NCBI GenBank assembly: GCA_964593705.1
Contig: CAZQIV010000005.1
Coordinates: 42,204 to 106,203, forward strand
Origin: SABY01 sp964593705
Lineage (GTDB): Bacteria > Bacteroidota > Bacteroidia > Bacteroidales > 4484-276
Reading direction: 5' to 3'
DNA length: 64,000 nucleotides
Made by a program: the position numbers and the translations under genes. This document shows positions 43,464-52,610 of the stretch, piece after piece. Each line of letters opens with the position of its first letter. The stretch's first letter is position 1. The notes beneath the pieces were generated by a model. That model searched no databases, was not told the DNA's origin, and saw only the letters and a list, made by a program, of their open reading frames with translations.

Positions 43464-43840
43464 TGTTCTTTTTGCTTTTTGATTTTATTTATCGGTAAGC
43501 CGATCATAAAATCCAATGCTACGCGAATATTTTCTTCCGCACCCCCCCTGTTGCATGGGTTACCTGCTTTATCAAATACTTCCAGGCGTTGATATTCTTC
43601 GGCAATAGCAGCATACGCTGATTTTTCGAGGCTATTGACCCATTTACCAAGACGGTGCGAAATGGCATGAAAAGTATCGGGCTGCCGGTTTGTCCCCGAA
43701 AATGACGCGCCAATTGCTAAATATACATATGGGATATTGCCATCACCAATTTCTATCGTGTTTGGCAATCCTGCCCCTACCTGTTGTAGGCTTTGGCTAA
43801 TCCATCCAACCGAACTGTTCTCCATTCCCATTTTTTCCAT
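43451..43840 (-). CDS. Hypothetical protein in divergent module
   Basis: The 129-residue protein contains NTIEIGDGNIPYVYLAIGAS, TFHAISHRLGKWVNSLEKSA and NRGGAEENIRVALDFMIGLP. I recognise no domain. There is no signal peptide or membrane helix. It is divergent from the HTH gene (70 bases between starts) and coupled with the small frame below it, so a regulated three-gene unit is plausible. ATGs at 43831 and 43825 are alternative starts. Confidence 0.5.
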   Translation of the reverse strand: MEKMGMENSSVGWISQSLQQVGAGLPNTIEIGDGNIPYVYLAIGASFSGTNRQPDTFHAISHRLGKWVNSLEKSAYAAIAEEYQRLEVFDKAGNPCNRGGAEENIRVALDFMIGLPINKIKKQKEQWNY

Positions 43841-43910
43841 ATAGATAAAAAATATTAATTAACGTTTTATAAACTATGACATAATAAATACTTTTATTTA
43901 TCTTTACCAA

Positions 43911-44384
43911 ATGAAAACGAAAAAAAATAAATTAGGTAAACCAGTTGATATATCTGGTATTAACCCACAAGAATTGAAAAGTTGGATAAAACAAGATGAA
44001 ACGAGGTGGGCAGCAATTAAATGTCAGTCATTAATTGCCCTTTCTAATGGGGTTAGCGTTACCCAGGTGTGCAATGTGCTGAATGTAACCAGGGAAAGCT
44101 TGAGGGTTTGGCGAAACCACCTAAAAAGAGAAGGCCCACAGGGTTTAATTGCAAAAAAAAGAAAAGGCAGGAAATCTTGTTTGACCATTGAGATTGAGGC
44201 AAACCTAAAAAAAGTGATCCTTAAAGCTCCTGCTGAATTTGGATATGATGAAAAATATTGGAACGGAAAACTCATCCGGTTATACCTCGAAAAAAAATGG
44301 GGAATTGAAATAGCACTCAGGACAGTGCAAAATTGGTTATTAAAAACAGGAATCAGAAAATCTAAAAGGGTTAGGTTGAAATAA
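43911..44384 (+). CDS. IS630-like helix-turn-helix protein without transposase domain
   Basis: The 157-residue protein has a homeodomain-like HTH (ALSNGVSVTQVCNVLNVTRE...SLRVWRNHLKREGPQGL) and a second winged HTH (LIRLYLEKKWGIEIALRTVQ...NWLLKTGIRKSKR). This is the DNA-binding half of IS630-type transposases. The DDE half is missing and no second frame follows. It may act as a stand-alone DNA-binding protein for the divergent genes or be a transposase remnant. Confidence 0.7.
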   Translation: MKTKKNKLGKPVDISGINPQELKSWIKQDETRWAAIKCQSLIALSNGVSVTQVCNVLNVTRESLRVWRNHLKREGPQGLIAKKRKGRKSCLTIEIEANLKKVILKAPAEFGYDEKYWNGKLIRLYLEKKWGIEIALRTVQNWLLKTGIRKSKRVRLK

Positions 44385-44481
44385 TATCAGTTACTAATGT
44401 GAACATTTTCTAAATTTGTAAACTGGGAAATGAAAAATGCCATAAATTAGATAAAAATTCCGGTGGAGACTTTTGTAATGA

Positions 44482-44905
44482 AAAAAAAACTCCCGCAGAT
44501 TTCGCAGACCTGACTACCCGGCCCGCTTCGCCGGAGCTACAGCGAGGCGAGCAAGGCTGGATAGGCAGGTCAGCGGTACTTGCCCGACTTTTTGTGGATT
44601 TGTGGCAAACAGTACTAAAAAGACAGGTTCTAAATAGAGTTCGTCTTTTTAGTCAGGTTTCCCGCAGATAACGCAGATTTTCGCAGAAAAAAATCAGCGC
44701 AAATCAGCGAAATCTGCGGGAGATTCTTTGGCCTCGGATAGAAATAGTTGACTTTATGGACAGGATCTAAATAGTACCTGTCCATAAACTTGCCACCCAC
44801 CACTCCCCCCCCTAACTCTGCGCCAGTTGGCGGAAGATCCAGCCAACGCATTGGTAGCGAGGGGTCTCCCCGCCAGCTGGTGGAGATTAAGGGGTTGCGC
44901 GGGCA
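44482..44905. repeat. Dispersed intergenic repeats
   Basis: Two further copies of the cccgcagatttcgcagac family (about 44488-44560 and 44650-44735), with GGCAGGTCAGCGGTACTTGC, GCGAGGCGAGCAAGGCTGG, and a TATGGACAGGATCTAAATAG phrase paired with TACCTGTCCATAAACTT. The 690-base gap before the next gene has no other feature. Confidence 0.65.
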
Positions 44906-45020
44906 AAATCTGAAAAGTGGAATCTTTATGGATACGCACTAAATAGCGAGTATTACAATGTTTTGATTAAAAACAAGTTTGACATCCGTTGGATACAAAA
45001 AAATCACTGAGTAAAAAAAC

Positions 45021-45028
45021 TAATTTTG
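45021..45028 (+). promoter_or_regulatory. Promoter -7 box of the PorT-like gene
   Basis: TAATTTTG, exact TAnnTTTG, 48 bases before the ATG at 45076. Confidence 0.4.
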
Positions 45029-45075
45029 CCATTTAAAGTAATAGATATTTTGTTAATCAAAATAAACACGAACGA

Positions 45076-45786
45076 ATGAAAAAATATTTAGTAATCCTTA
45101 GTTTTTTGCTTATCGGGATAAGTGGACAATCCCAAATACTTATCACTTTGTTACTCGGCGATAAATTGAATCAACCCGGCCTGGAGTTTGGCCTTGAGGG
45201 GGGGATTAACTGGACAAACATTTCCGAAATGGAAACCAACGATTTTGCCAGGAAATGGAATCTGGGGTTCTATTTCGACATTCACTTAAAAAACCAATGG
45301 TATCTTTATACCGGATTACTGGTAAAGTCAAATTTGGGTGTTGATAATTTAACTGATAAAGATTTGGATTTCCTTAAAGCCACTACTTATGAGGCGGAGG
45401 GTGATTATAGCCAGAAGATGAATTATTTTTTGGTTCCGGCTCTTGGGAAGTATAAATTCAAAAACCATATATATGTTGAAGCCGGCCCACAATTTGGGCT
45501 TATGTACAAAGCATGGGTAGAATTTAATTCGGATGTTGATAACCGGGATGCCATTATTAAAGAATACAATAAGGATCAGATTAACAAGTTGGATGCCGGA
45601 ATTATTGCCGGTTTGGGATATACATTGTTTAAAGGTACCGGCTGGACCATTGGAGCAAAGTATTACTACGGCCTGGTAGATGTTTATAAAGATCGTCCCG
45701 AAACTAAAAATAGTTCGTTTTTCTTAAAATTAAATATACCGGTGGGTGCAGGTAAAAAACCGGAGATTGATAACACTGTGGGATAG
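45076..45786 (+). CDS. PorT-like outer-membrane beta-barrel protein
   Basis: The 236-residue protein has a signal peptide (MKKYLVILSFLLIGISGQSQ) and an eight-strand OMP_b-brl pattern (LEFGLEGGINWTNISEM, GFYFDIHLKNQWYLYTGLLV, YVEAGPQFGLMYKA, TIGAKYYYGLVDVY). PorT of the T9SS belongs to this family, but most members are general barrels, so I do not assign a T9SS role. The tail NIPVGAGKKPEIDNTVG extends past the last strand. Confidence 0.72.
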   Translation: MKKYLVILSFLLIGISGQSQILITLLLGDKLNQPGLEFGLEGGINWTNISEMETNDFARKWNLGFYFDIHLKNQWYLYTGLLVKSNLGVDNLTDKDLDFLKATTYEAEGDYSQKMNYFLVPALGKYKFKNHIYVEAGPQFGLMYKAWVEFNSDVDNRDAIIKEYNKDQINKLDAGIIAGLGYTLFKGTGWTIGAKYYYGLVDVYKDRPETKNSSFFLKLNIPVGAGKKPEIDNTVG

Positions 45787-45943
45787 AAAAGATGAGATTG
45801 TTGGTAATTACCGGGATTGGTATAATGGCCTTGATCCTGACAAAGCTCTCGATGCAAAAAAAATAGAAAATGCAGATGAAATTCTTACCCCAATTATTAA
45901 TCGGTTTGAGAATGCAGATGGTGATGCAGTAATTTCATACGGA

Positions 45944-47524
45944 ATGAGCATGATTATAATCAATAATAAATACAGGTGTTTTGAAAATAGTAAATTCCCC
46001 CATGGAATCTCCCGGGTACAAAGCTTAAAAAGAATGCCTGCGGTAGTTCTGTTGGCCGCCCTCCTTTTTGTTCCTTTCTTATCTTATAGCCAATCACATA
46101 ATTATTGGACACGCAGTTTCAACGAAGAGTCGTCATTACTTTCAGGCGCTGTTGTTGGTGGTGGTGCCGGGCCAAGTGCCATTTATTATAATCCTGCCAG
46201 TATTTCAGAAATTACTGCATCGTCATTTTCATTTCATACAAGTTTATTCTCGTTCGAATTTATTGATATTAAAAATGCACTTGGCGATGGTATTAACCTG
46301 TCATCATCACGAGGAACAATAGAACCACGGTTTGTCTCCTACATGCTTCAGCCCAAAAATAATCCTGATTTGAGTTTTGAGTTCGCGTTTTTAAATAATG
46401 AAAATTTTCATCAGCAATTTGCACGCTCAGTTGACAAGGAAATAGATATCCTTACTAATCTTCCCGGTGTAGAGCGATATTTCGCTTTGTTTAATTATAG
46501 TAATCGATACCGGGATGACTGGTTTGGAGTTGGAAGTTCATGGAAAATAAATCCACGATTAAGTATGGGCGCAAGTATGTTTATAACAGTAAAACAGAGC
46601 AGGTATCAATATTCATTAGATATTGAAGCTTACCCCATTTTGGACTCCAGCTATTTAGGCGATGATTATTCGTTTTATTCGGCCAACTCCCAGGAAAATG
46701 AAATCATAAAGTTTAATGATTACAGGCTTCTTTGGAAGTTTGGCATGCTTTATAAGCACGATCGGTTTAGTTTTGGCCTCTCTCTTACAACCCCGTCAGT
46801 TGGTGGAATTTATTCAGATGGAAAGCAAGTTTCAAGAAAACAAAAACAGAGTAATATTTCATTTACCGAAACCGGTGTGCCTTTGCCTGATTATGTTGTA
46901 GTGGATTACAAAGAAAAAAAGGAAGTAATGGTCAATGCAAAAAGTCCTTTATCGATCGCGGTCGGGTTTACTTACTACCTCGTTGAGAATTCTCATATCA
47001 TTTATTCTTCGCTTGAGTATTTTTCGGGTATCGATCCCTATCGCCTTGTACAGGCTGATGAATCGCCAAACATTATTTCTGGTTCAGTTCTTCATCTTAT
47101 CGATAATAATGAATGGTTGACCTTTGTGGGCGGAGCAAAGCCGCTGTTGAACGCGGCAATTGGATATCGTTGGAATGTAAAAGAAAATGTGATGATGATG
47201 GCGGGTTTTAGAACAGATTTTAATTATCGTAAAGACATAAATTACAGCCCAATGCCGGGAATCAAAAAAGTAAAAGGACTTGATCTGGATTTGTACCACT
47301 TCAGCACAGGATTATCCTGGAACATTCTGGGTCAGGATTTAATTACGGGTTTTCAATATACAATAGGAAAGGAAAAAAATCAGGAACAGTTTGCAAATCT
47401 TTCCAATCCGGTAGAGTTTAACACCGAAGAACTTGTCCCTTTGCAAGGTACCCGTCAAAATACAATGGATACTTTTTTAAAATCTATAAGTCTATATTTT
47501 GGCGCGACAATTAACTTTAAATAA
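45944..47524 (+). CDS. OmpP1/FadL-like outer-membrane protein
   Basis: The mature part begins after PAVVLLAALLFVPFLSYSQS and has the FadL-type N-terminal GAVVGGGAGPSAIYYNPASI, then barrel strands up to YFGATINFK. FadL-type proteins import hydrophobic compounds. The start is uncertain. ATG 46034 gives a signal peptide without a positive charge; 45944 or 45950 gives a long n-region; the frame is open back to 45746, overlapping the PorT-like gene, but that part has no domain. A 24-codon frame encoding LLVITGIGIMALILTKLSM lies at 45792-45866 in another frame. Confidence 0.7.
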   Translation: MSMIIINNKYRCFENSKFPHGISRVQSLKRMPAVVLLAALLFVPFLSYSQSHNYWTRSFNEESSLLSGAVVGGGAGPSAIYYNPASISEITASSFSFHTSLFSFEFIDIKNALGDGINLSSSRGTIEPRFVSYMLQPKNNPDLSFEFAFLNNENFHQQFARSVDKEIDILTNLPGVERYFALFNYSNRYRDDWFGVGSSWKINPRLSMGASMFITVKQSRYQYSLDIEAYPILDSSYLGDDYSFYSANSQENEIIKFNDYRLLWKFGMLYKHDRFSFGLSLTTPSVGGIYSDGKQVSRKQKQSNISFTETGVPLPDYVVVDYKEKKEVMVNAKSPLSIAVGFTYYLVENSHIIYSSLEYFSGIDPYRLVQADESPNIISGSVLHLIDNNEWLTFVGGAKPLLNAAIGYRWNVKENVMMMAGFRTDFNYRKDINYSPMPGIKKVKGLDLDLYHFSTGLSWNILGQDLITGFQYTIGKEKNQEQFANLSNPVEFNTEELVPLQGTRQNTMDTFLKSISLYFGATINFK

Positions 47525-47542
47525 GAGCCTGCCTTTTTAGAA

Positions 47543-47625
47543 ATTTTTCCTGCAGATTCGCCAAAAGTCGGATAAGTACCGCTGATTAGCGCAGATTTTA
47601 TCTGCGCTAATCAGCGAAACCAGCC
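47543..47625. repeat. Dispersed repeat with a perfect 17-bp-arm hairpin
   Basis: CGCTGATTAGCGCAGAT-ttt-ATCTGCGCTAATCAGCG at 47580-47616 is perfectly complementary. The flanks CTGCAGATTCGCC and AGCGAAACCAGCC relate it to the family at 8795 and 30062. It may also act as terminator between convergent genes. Confidence 0.7.
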
Positions 47626-47668
47626 TCCCCCGTCTTTTCAAGCATTCATTTTAATCCCTGGGTTATGC

Positions 47669-50600
47669 TTAGTAAGTTATCACAAAACCCTGATTTACTT
47701 TCATCAGGTAAGCCTTGCCGGGCTTAAGTGTTTTTAGGGTTGAAATACCTTTTTCGGGCCAGTAAATTTCCATCCCAACTGCTTCCTTTACAATTTCTAC
47801 ATTCTGTAAGTTTTCACTGAAAAGGTTAATGATTTCAACATCGCTTTCAGATAAAACACTGATAAGATTCCAGCCGGTTTGTAAGGTGATTGATTTATCA
47901 TCAGGAATAAAACCATTGATAGTCATGTTGGTATTCACGGTGGTTTTAATAAAATATCCGTATTTGTAATCCCAACTTAATAAATTGCTTTCCGAATTTC
48001 CGGGTTGGTAAAAACCACTGGTATTTTGGATGAACTCCGGTTGCGGAGTAATTGAGTTTGCAATATGCTCGATGGAGGCATTGGCAGGTACCAGGTACGA
48101 TGATACTGCATTCCAGCCCTGCAACAGCGGAATAATTTGCTGTTGTGGTGGTAGTAAATTTGCCGAAAGATTTACAATGGCCGATCCCTGCGAAGTAAAA
48201 ACCTCATCATAGTCGGCGAAGGGAAAGGTGAATTCCACAGCTTCCACAAGTTCATTTTCATTGTCGATATATTTAAAGATAAATTCATTTCCGGGAGTAA
48301 ATCCATTGGCTTCCTCAGGATTGGATCCGTCATTCATCGAAGCAATAACCTCAAGAAAATCCGTCTGGTTAATCACACCGGTGAGCATTGAGGTGCCCAC
48401 GCATATTTCGTTGCCTGTATTTTGATCGATATCAAAAACCCCGATCTGTGCCCCGGCTTCCAGGTCAATGCCATTTACTTTTGCCTGCGTTATATAAATG
48501 CTCATGGGGTTGAAAGGCGTTTCCCAAACGGGTTGGAAATTTAGTAAAGGAGCGCTCACCCCGATGAAATTTTCTTTCATCATTTGAGTGCTGTTTCCGC
48601 CGGCATCCCAAATTGTCAATTTTACCGAATACGTGCCTACCCCATTGTAAACGAATGACGGGTTTACATCTTCGCTATCGATATTCCCATCATTATCAAA
48701 ATCCCATGCGCAGCTTTCCATTGGCCCTGTTGAGAGATTGGTAAAAAACACGGTTTCTCCGGCCACAATTTCGGTGGGCGAAGCTGAGAAATCAGCAAAA
48801 AGAGGTTCTGGATTTATAAGGCCAAAAAAGGTAGCATAAGCTTCCATGAGCTCATTTCGTGAGGATTTAGAATTGGTGATGCCCCCAAATTCAAAAGAAG
48901 TGCCAATGGTTTTGTATGTTCCGGCATCATTTGCAACGCCACATCCATAAGATGGAGTTTGATTCGTGAGAATCAGTTCAGCGCTACCCTCTGCCTCGAT
49001 GTGATCCATATAATTGTTGTCGCCAGTGTATGAAAGTGTGAGCCCGTCTGTGATGGTGCCTGTTTGGCCGAGTAAGTCGCCCATATCCCCGGAGCCGTCC
49101 GATACTCCGATAATCCCGAACATGCCATGCACAGTAGTCTGGGTGTCCCAGTCCCAGGTATCCCCGCCTTCCATATAAAGATTACCGCCCGCATTCAGGA
49201 AAGCCGCGAGCAAAGTGCCTTCTGAGGCTGTGAGTACATGATTATTATTGTAAACACCGAGGCTGAGAAAAATAGTGGAATACAAGCTGGTAATGGCAGG
49301 TATTGAGCTTGTTTCTTCATAAGCAATGCCAAGGTCATCCAGCGATTGAGCCATAAGAATAGTTGAGTTGCTGTTTCCGTCCATATTGATAATCAATACT
49401 GGAATCTGCCCTACAACAAGGGAGAAAGATGTATTGCTTGTCGTGCCGGCATCTGCTATCATCTCAAAGTTAAAAGTTATGGTGGTTCCGATCGGGGTCG
49501 AAATATTTGCAAAGACTTCATAAGTTGCCTGTGCTTCATTTACGGGCAAAATATCCCCGTAAATTTGTTCTTCATCGGCTATCGAAATATAGGGGCTCAG
49601 AGTAGTAAGTGTGCCGCTTACTCCGCTTGCGCCGGATGTTCCTGTATTTTCAACATTAATCGTTAGTTGAACGGTTTCGCCGGGATCCAGTTTCCCATTG
49701 TTGTTTCCTGCTTCATCGTTCATATAGTAATCTCCCATTTCAAGAATAGGAGCATGGGCTGTTAAAGTAAAGCTGTTATCCCAGGTTTGCATGCCGTCTG
49801 TAACCGAAATCTGAAACACACATGCATGTCCATCGGGAATATTTCCTGCTACAGTAATTTCAAAGGCCTCATTCACTATGGAAATTTCCCCCGCGTTGAT
49901 AGTTCCGATATTAGCCTGGTTTGCATTGATTTCTATAAAAGGATCAGAACAGCTTAATGTTGCCATAAGGTTTGTGGCGGCTTCGATGCCCACATTTTCA
50001 AATGTAATATTCAGGTTTGTAGTTTCACCGTAGTCCAGTTGCCCGTTTTCATCGTTTACTTCTACATTGTTTAAAGTAATAAATGAACCGCTCTGGGGTA
50101 AATTTTCTAATGTTTCAAAAATGGTTTCGGTGTTGAAGGCTGTTACTACCAGTTGAACATCCCCCGGAATAAATTGGTTTGGCAGGGTTACCGAACCACT
50201 TGCATCAGTGTAAGCGCTCGCGTAAATCCCGCCCTGCGTCAGGCATACCATGGCATTGCTGATGGCTTTACCGCCTCCACTGATGGTAGTGGTAAATGGC
50301 GTTCCTACAAAAAGCGTTGTATTCGACAATGTGATTGCAGTTGGGGCTTTTGTTCTTACCTGCATTGAAGCATCACCAAAAATAGTCCAGGTTTGGATGG
50401 TTTCCAGGTCGGACGATGAGTTGGATTCGGTGTACATCAAGTTGAGGCCGTTGGCTACGATTGAGCCTATGGTTGTTCGGCCTTCGGTAGTGCTGGTGCC
50501 AGTTCCGGGGTTTGTACTATAATCGTATCCACCGGTAAGTAAATCATTAAAATAATCCTGCCCGCGCATGGGCGGATCCCAGGGTTGGTTTATGGTGGAC

Positions 50601-52039
50601 ATCAAAGTTGCTATAGCCCCACCATTTTCCTTTTTTAGCCAGGCTTCGGCAAAACATTCTCCCGAGTGAAACGCGCCATTAAGACATGCCACCGAAAAAA
50701 TGGTGGGTAACATATTTCCGTTGCTTAGCTGTGAAATATTAGTGTTGCTAAAACCCGACGATCCCCAGGATGTCATGGAGCCATGGCCGCAATAATTTAT
50801 AATACCTGCACCGGCGTTAATGTAGTTTTTTACCATAGTGGAGTTCGCGCTTGGGTCGTAAGCATAACTATAATTGTCGTAGGTAAAGGGATCGAGTTTG
50901 CTGTCGTAGATTATTTGAACCTGCTGGTAATCCATTTCATCATCATCTCCCGGCCCCTGATTACTTGCAACTCCTATGGCATCGGCATACCAGTTGCCCG
51001 CCGGGTTTTTCTCATAATTCAATACTTTATTTACCTGGATTGTTACCTGCGCAGCATTGCCGGCCGAAAAGCGCCCGATTGCAATATCAGGATAATTATC
51101 AGAACCTGACACACAACCAAGCATGGGATCCATTGGGGCATTTTCGCCTCCGCCAAGATCGCATTTAATATCTGCCCAGTCGCCAACAAGCTGAACGTAA
51201 AGCAGGTCGGGGTTGGAATTGTAGTTTTGTTGGATGGTCGATTTTACGTTGATTCCGGTGGCAACAACTTCCTTAAATACCTCATACCCTTTTTCCCTTT
51301 TCCAATCAATAAAAGGTTGAATGGCAGATTCGTCCCTTGCCGTGGTTACTACCAGAATATCGCCGGCTTCAGCTACCGATAGATCGTCCAGATTATTTTG
51401 GTAATTGATAAAAACCGATTTGTAAATCCCTTCCATTTCCTTAAAAACTTTACCTGAAGTTTTACCAAGCGGGTTAATTGGACTTGAATCATCTTCTTCG
51501 ATTAGAAGCGTGATGTTTTTAAAAACCCTTAAACCTTGTGTAACTGCATTGTAACGGAATGGGTAAACATAAATGCTTGCACCTCTTTCGTCTTTGATAA
51601 TGAACGGATCGGTGAGGCTCGAAATATGTTCCGGGTAAAAACTGTCAACCATCGATTCAGGAGAAATTTCGTAAGGTATTTGGCTTGGATCCTGATCGCG
51701 ATAAATTACACCGCGGGAAGGGACAAGCGGGAATTCAAGTTGGTAATCTTTATAGTCTGAATTGATTATTGAAACCCGAATGTTTTTGATTGGATCCAAA
51801 CTCAGGCTTGCATGAAGGAAGGGTAATTCGGCATAACCTTTTTGATTTGTTGACACCGAACCCTCAAACTCGATTTTGGTAAAGTCAGTTTTGTCGAGAG
51901 TGATTGATCTCAAACTAAAATCATTTATTTCGAATTCGAGTGTATTGGATTGCTCATGGTAAACAACTGCATAATTCTGAGCTATTGCAATGCTTGTAAA
52001 AATTGAGATGAGGATGGTGAGGTAAATGTGTTTGTACAT
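47669..52039 (-). CDS. Gingipain-family C25 cysteine protease ending in a paired GWN module
   Basis: The 1456-residue protein has a signal peptide, a propeptide (to about 225), and a C25 catalytic domain. Catalytic H419 lies in NYCGHGSMTSWG and C452 in FSVACLNGAF, 33 residues apart as in RgpB (H211, C244), followed by CFAEAWL. Then come an Ig-like domain, two CARDB-like repeats (VEVNDENGQLDYGE; MNDEAGNNNGKLDPGE), a Rossmann-like segment (PVLIINMDGNSNS...), a PKD domain (about 1090-1170) and a DEIxxFDID-type domain (AGAQIGVFDIDQNTGNEICV). It ends with two GWN units, GWNAVSSYLVP and GWNLISVLSES. There is no T9SS sorting tail. Specificity for Arg or Lys cannot be read here. Confidence 0.85.
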   Translation of the reverse strand: MYKHIYLTILISIFTSIAIAQNYAVVYHEQSNTLEFEINDFSLRSITLDKTDFTKIEFEGSVSTNQKGYAELPFLHASLSLDPIKNIRVSIINSDYKDYQLEFPLVPSRGVIYRDQDPSQIPYEISPESMVDSFYPEHISSLTDPFIIKDERGASIYVYPFRYNAVTQGLRVFKNITLLIEEDDSSPINPLGKTSGKVFKEMEGIYKSVFINYQNNLDDLSVAEAGDILVVTTARDESAIQPFIDWKREKGYEVFKEVVATGINVKSTIQQNYNSNPDLLYVQLVGDWADIKCDLGGGENAPMDPMLGCVSGSDNYPDIAIGRFSAGNAAQVTIQVNKVLNYEKNPAGNWYADAIGVASNQGPGDDDEMDYQQVQIIYDSKLDPFTYDNYSYAYDPSANSTMVKNYINAGAGIINYCGHGSMTSWGSSGFSNTNISQLSNGNMLPTIFSVACLNGAFHSGECFAEAWLKKENGGAIATLMSTINQPWDPPMRGQDYFNDLLTGGYDYSTNPGTGTSTTEGRTTIGSIVANGLNLMYTESNSSSDLETIQTWTIFGDASMQVRTKAPTAITLSNTTLFVGTPFTTTISGGGKAISNAMVCLTQGGIYASAYTDASGSVTLPNQFIPGDVQLVVTAFNTETIFETLENLPQSGSFITLNNVEVNDENGQLDYGETTNLNITFENVGIEAATNLMATLSCSDPFIEINANQANIGTINAGEISIVNEAFEITVAGNIPDGHACVFQISVTDGMQTWDNSFTLTAHAPILEMGDYYMNDEAGNNNGKLDPGETVQLTINVENTGTSGASGVSGTLTTLSPYISIADEEQIYGDILPVNEAQATYEVFANISTPIGTTITFNFEMIADAGTTSNTSFSLVVGQIPVLIINMDGNSNSTILMAQSLDDLGIAYEETSSIPAITSLYSTIFLSLGVYNNNHVLTASEGTLLAAFLNAGGNLYMEGGDTWDWDTQTTVHGMFGIIGVSDGSGDMGDLLGQTGTITDGLTLSYTGDNNYMDHIEAEGSAELILTNQTPSYGCGVANDAGTYKTIGTSFEFGGITNSKSSRNELMEAYATFFGLINPEPLFADFSASPTEIVAGETVFFTNLSTGPMESCAWDFDNDGNIDSEDVNPSFVYNGVGTYSVKLTIWDAGGNSTQMMKENFIGVSAPLLNFQPVWETPFNPMSIYITQAKVNGIDLEAGAQIGVFDIDQNTGNEICVGTSMLTGVINQTDFLEVIASMNDGSNPEEANGFTPGNEFIFKYIDNENELVEAVEFTFPFADYDEVFTSQGSAIVNLSANLLPPQQQIIPLLQGWNAVSSYLVPANASIEHIANSITPQPEFIQNTSGFYQPGNSESNLLSWDYKYGYFIKTTVNTNMTINGFIPDDKSITLQTGWNLISVLSESDVEIINLFSENLQNVEIVKEAVGMEIYWPEKGISTLKTLKPGKAYLMKVNQGFVITY

Positions 52040-52204
52040 AATTAATTAGTATTTGAGATTTCAATAATAAAAGTGCCGAAAGATAAGATTTTTTATTTGC
52101 TGAGAAGTAGTTGATGTTTATTTTTAAAAAAAAAGATTCAACTGCGAATTTCATTGAAAGGTATTTTCAAATACGCCCTATTTTTTTTCTAATGAAATAT
52201 TGTT
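52040..52204. other. AT-rich leader region
   Basis: Contains only the leader of the C25 gene. TATCTTTC on the reverse strand near 52080 is one base off the TAnnTTTG box. No other feature is seen. Confidence 0.3.
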
Positions 52205-52500
52205 AATAGATTTCTCTGCCGCAAATGCGGCATCGAAATGACAAAGTCCGGGGTCTTGTATGGGGTGGGTGAAAGTGGGCGCTTTGCGCCCACTTTCACC
52301 CACCCCCAAATCCCACCAATGCTTTGTCACCTCGAAGGAGCCCCGATAGCTATCGGGGCGACTGAGAGGTCTCTCTCACAAAGTAAACTCCAACTCCATT
52401 CAAATACTTGTTATTGGTAGAAGCACGGCAGGTCTGCCCCGACCCATCGGGGACTGAGACCTGCCTCGCCAGCGAGGCGAGCAAGCGGGAATCTGTTCTT
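52205..52500. repeat. Composite dispersed repeat element, copy B
   Basis: Same order of blocks as copy A (17150-17400, opposite strand): TCGAAATGACAAAG, a GGGTGGGTGAAAGTGGG hairpin (about 52262-52305), TTTGTCACCTCGAAGGAG, a CCCCGATAGCTATCGGGG stem, CTGAGAGGTCTC, and TTGTTATTGGTA. A further GCAGGTCTGCCCCGACCCAT fold-back follows (to about 52500). Confidence 0.75.
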
Positions 52501-52548
52501 TTATGTACATTGATTTTGTATCCACAAAAATGGTAGTAGAACCATAAA

Positions 52549-52590
52549 AAAAGAACCTGAAAGTGGCAAATTGCAAAATCAGGTTCTTTT
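52549..52590 (-). terminator. Terminator of the secreted-protein operon
   Basis: AAAAGAACCTGA and TCAGGTTCTTTT form a 12-bp stem; on the reverse strand a T7 tract follows. It lies just past the stop of the propeller protein gene. Confidence 0.75.
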
Positions 52591-52610
52591 GGTTTGATAT
52601 TTTGGATTGT

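Larger units (their letters stand above)
43253..44441. mobile_element. Possible small transposon-like module with imperfect inverted ends
   Basis: GGCATTTTTCAT (43254-43265) and GTTAACAAATTT (43281-43292) on the left appear inverted on the right as ATGAAAAATGCC (44430-44441) and AAATTTGTAAAC (44412-44423). The first pair is perfect and the second has one mismatch. The 1.2 kb between holds an IS630-like HTH protein and two divergent small genes, but no DDE catalytic domain. It may be a decayed or captured IS630-type unit. Confidence 0.4.

Noticed and set aside
45076..45786. T9SS component PorT
   Set aside because: The beta-barrel family is broad and nothing specific to the secretion component is seen.
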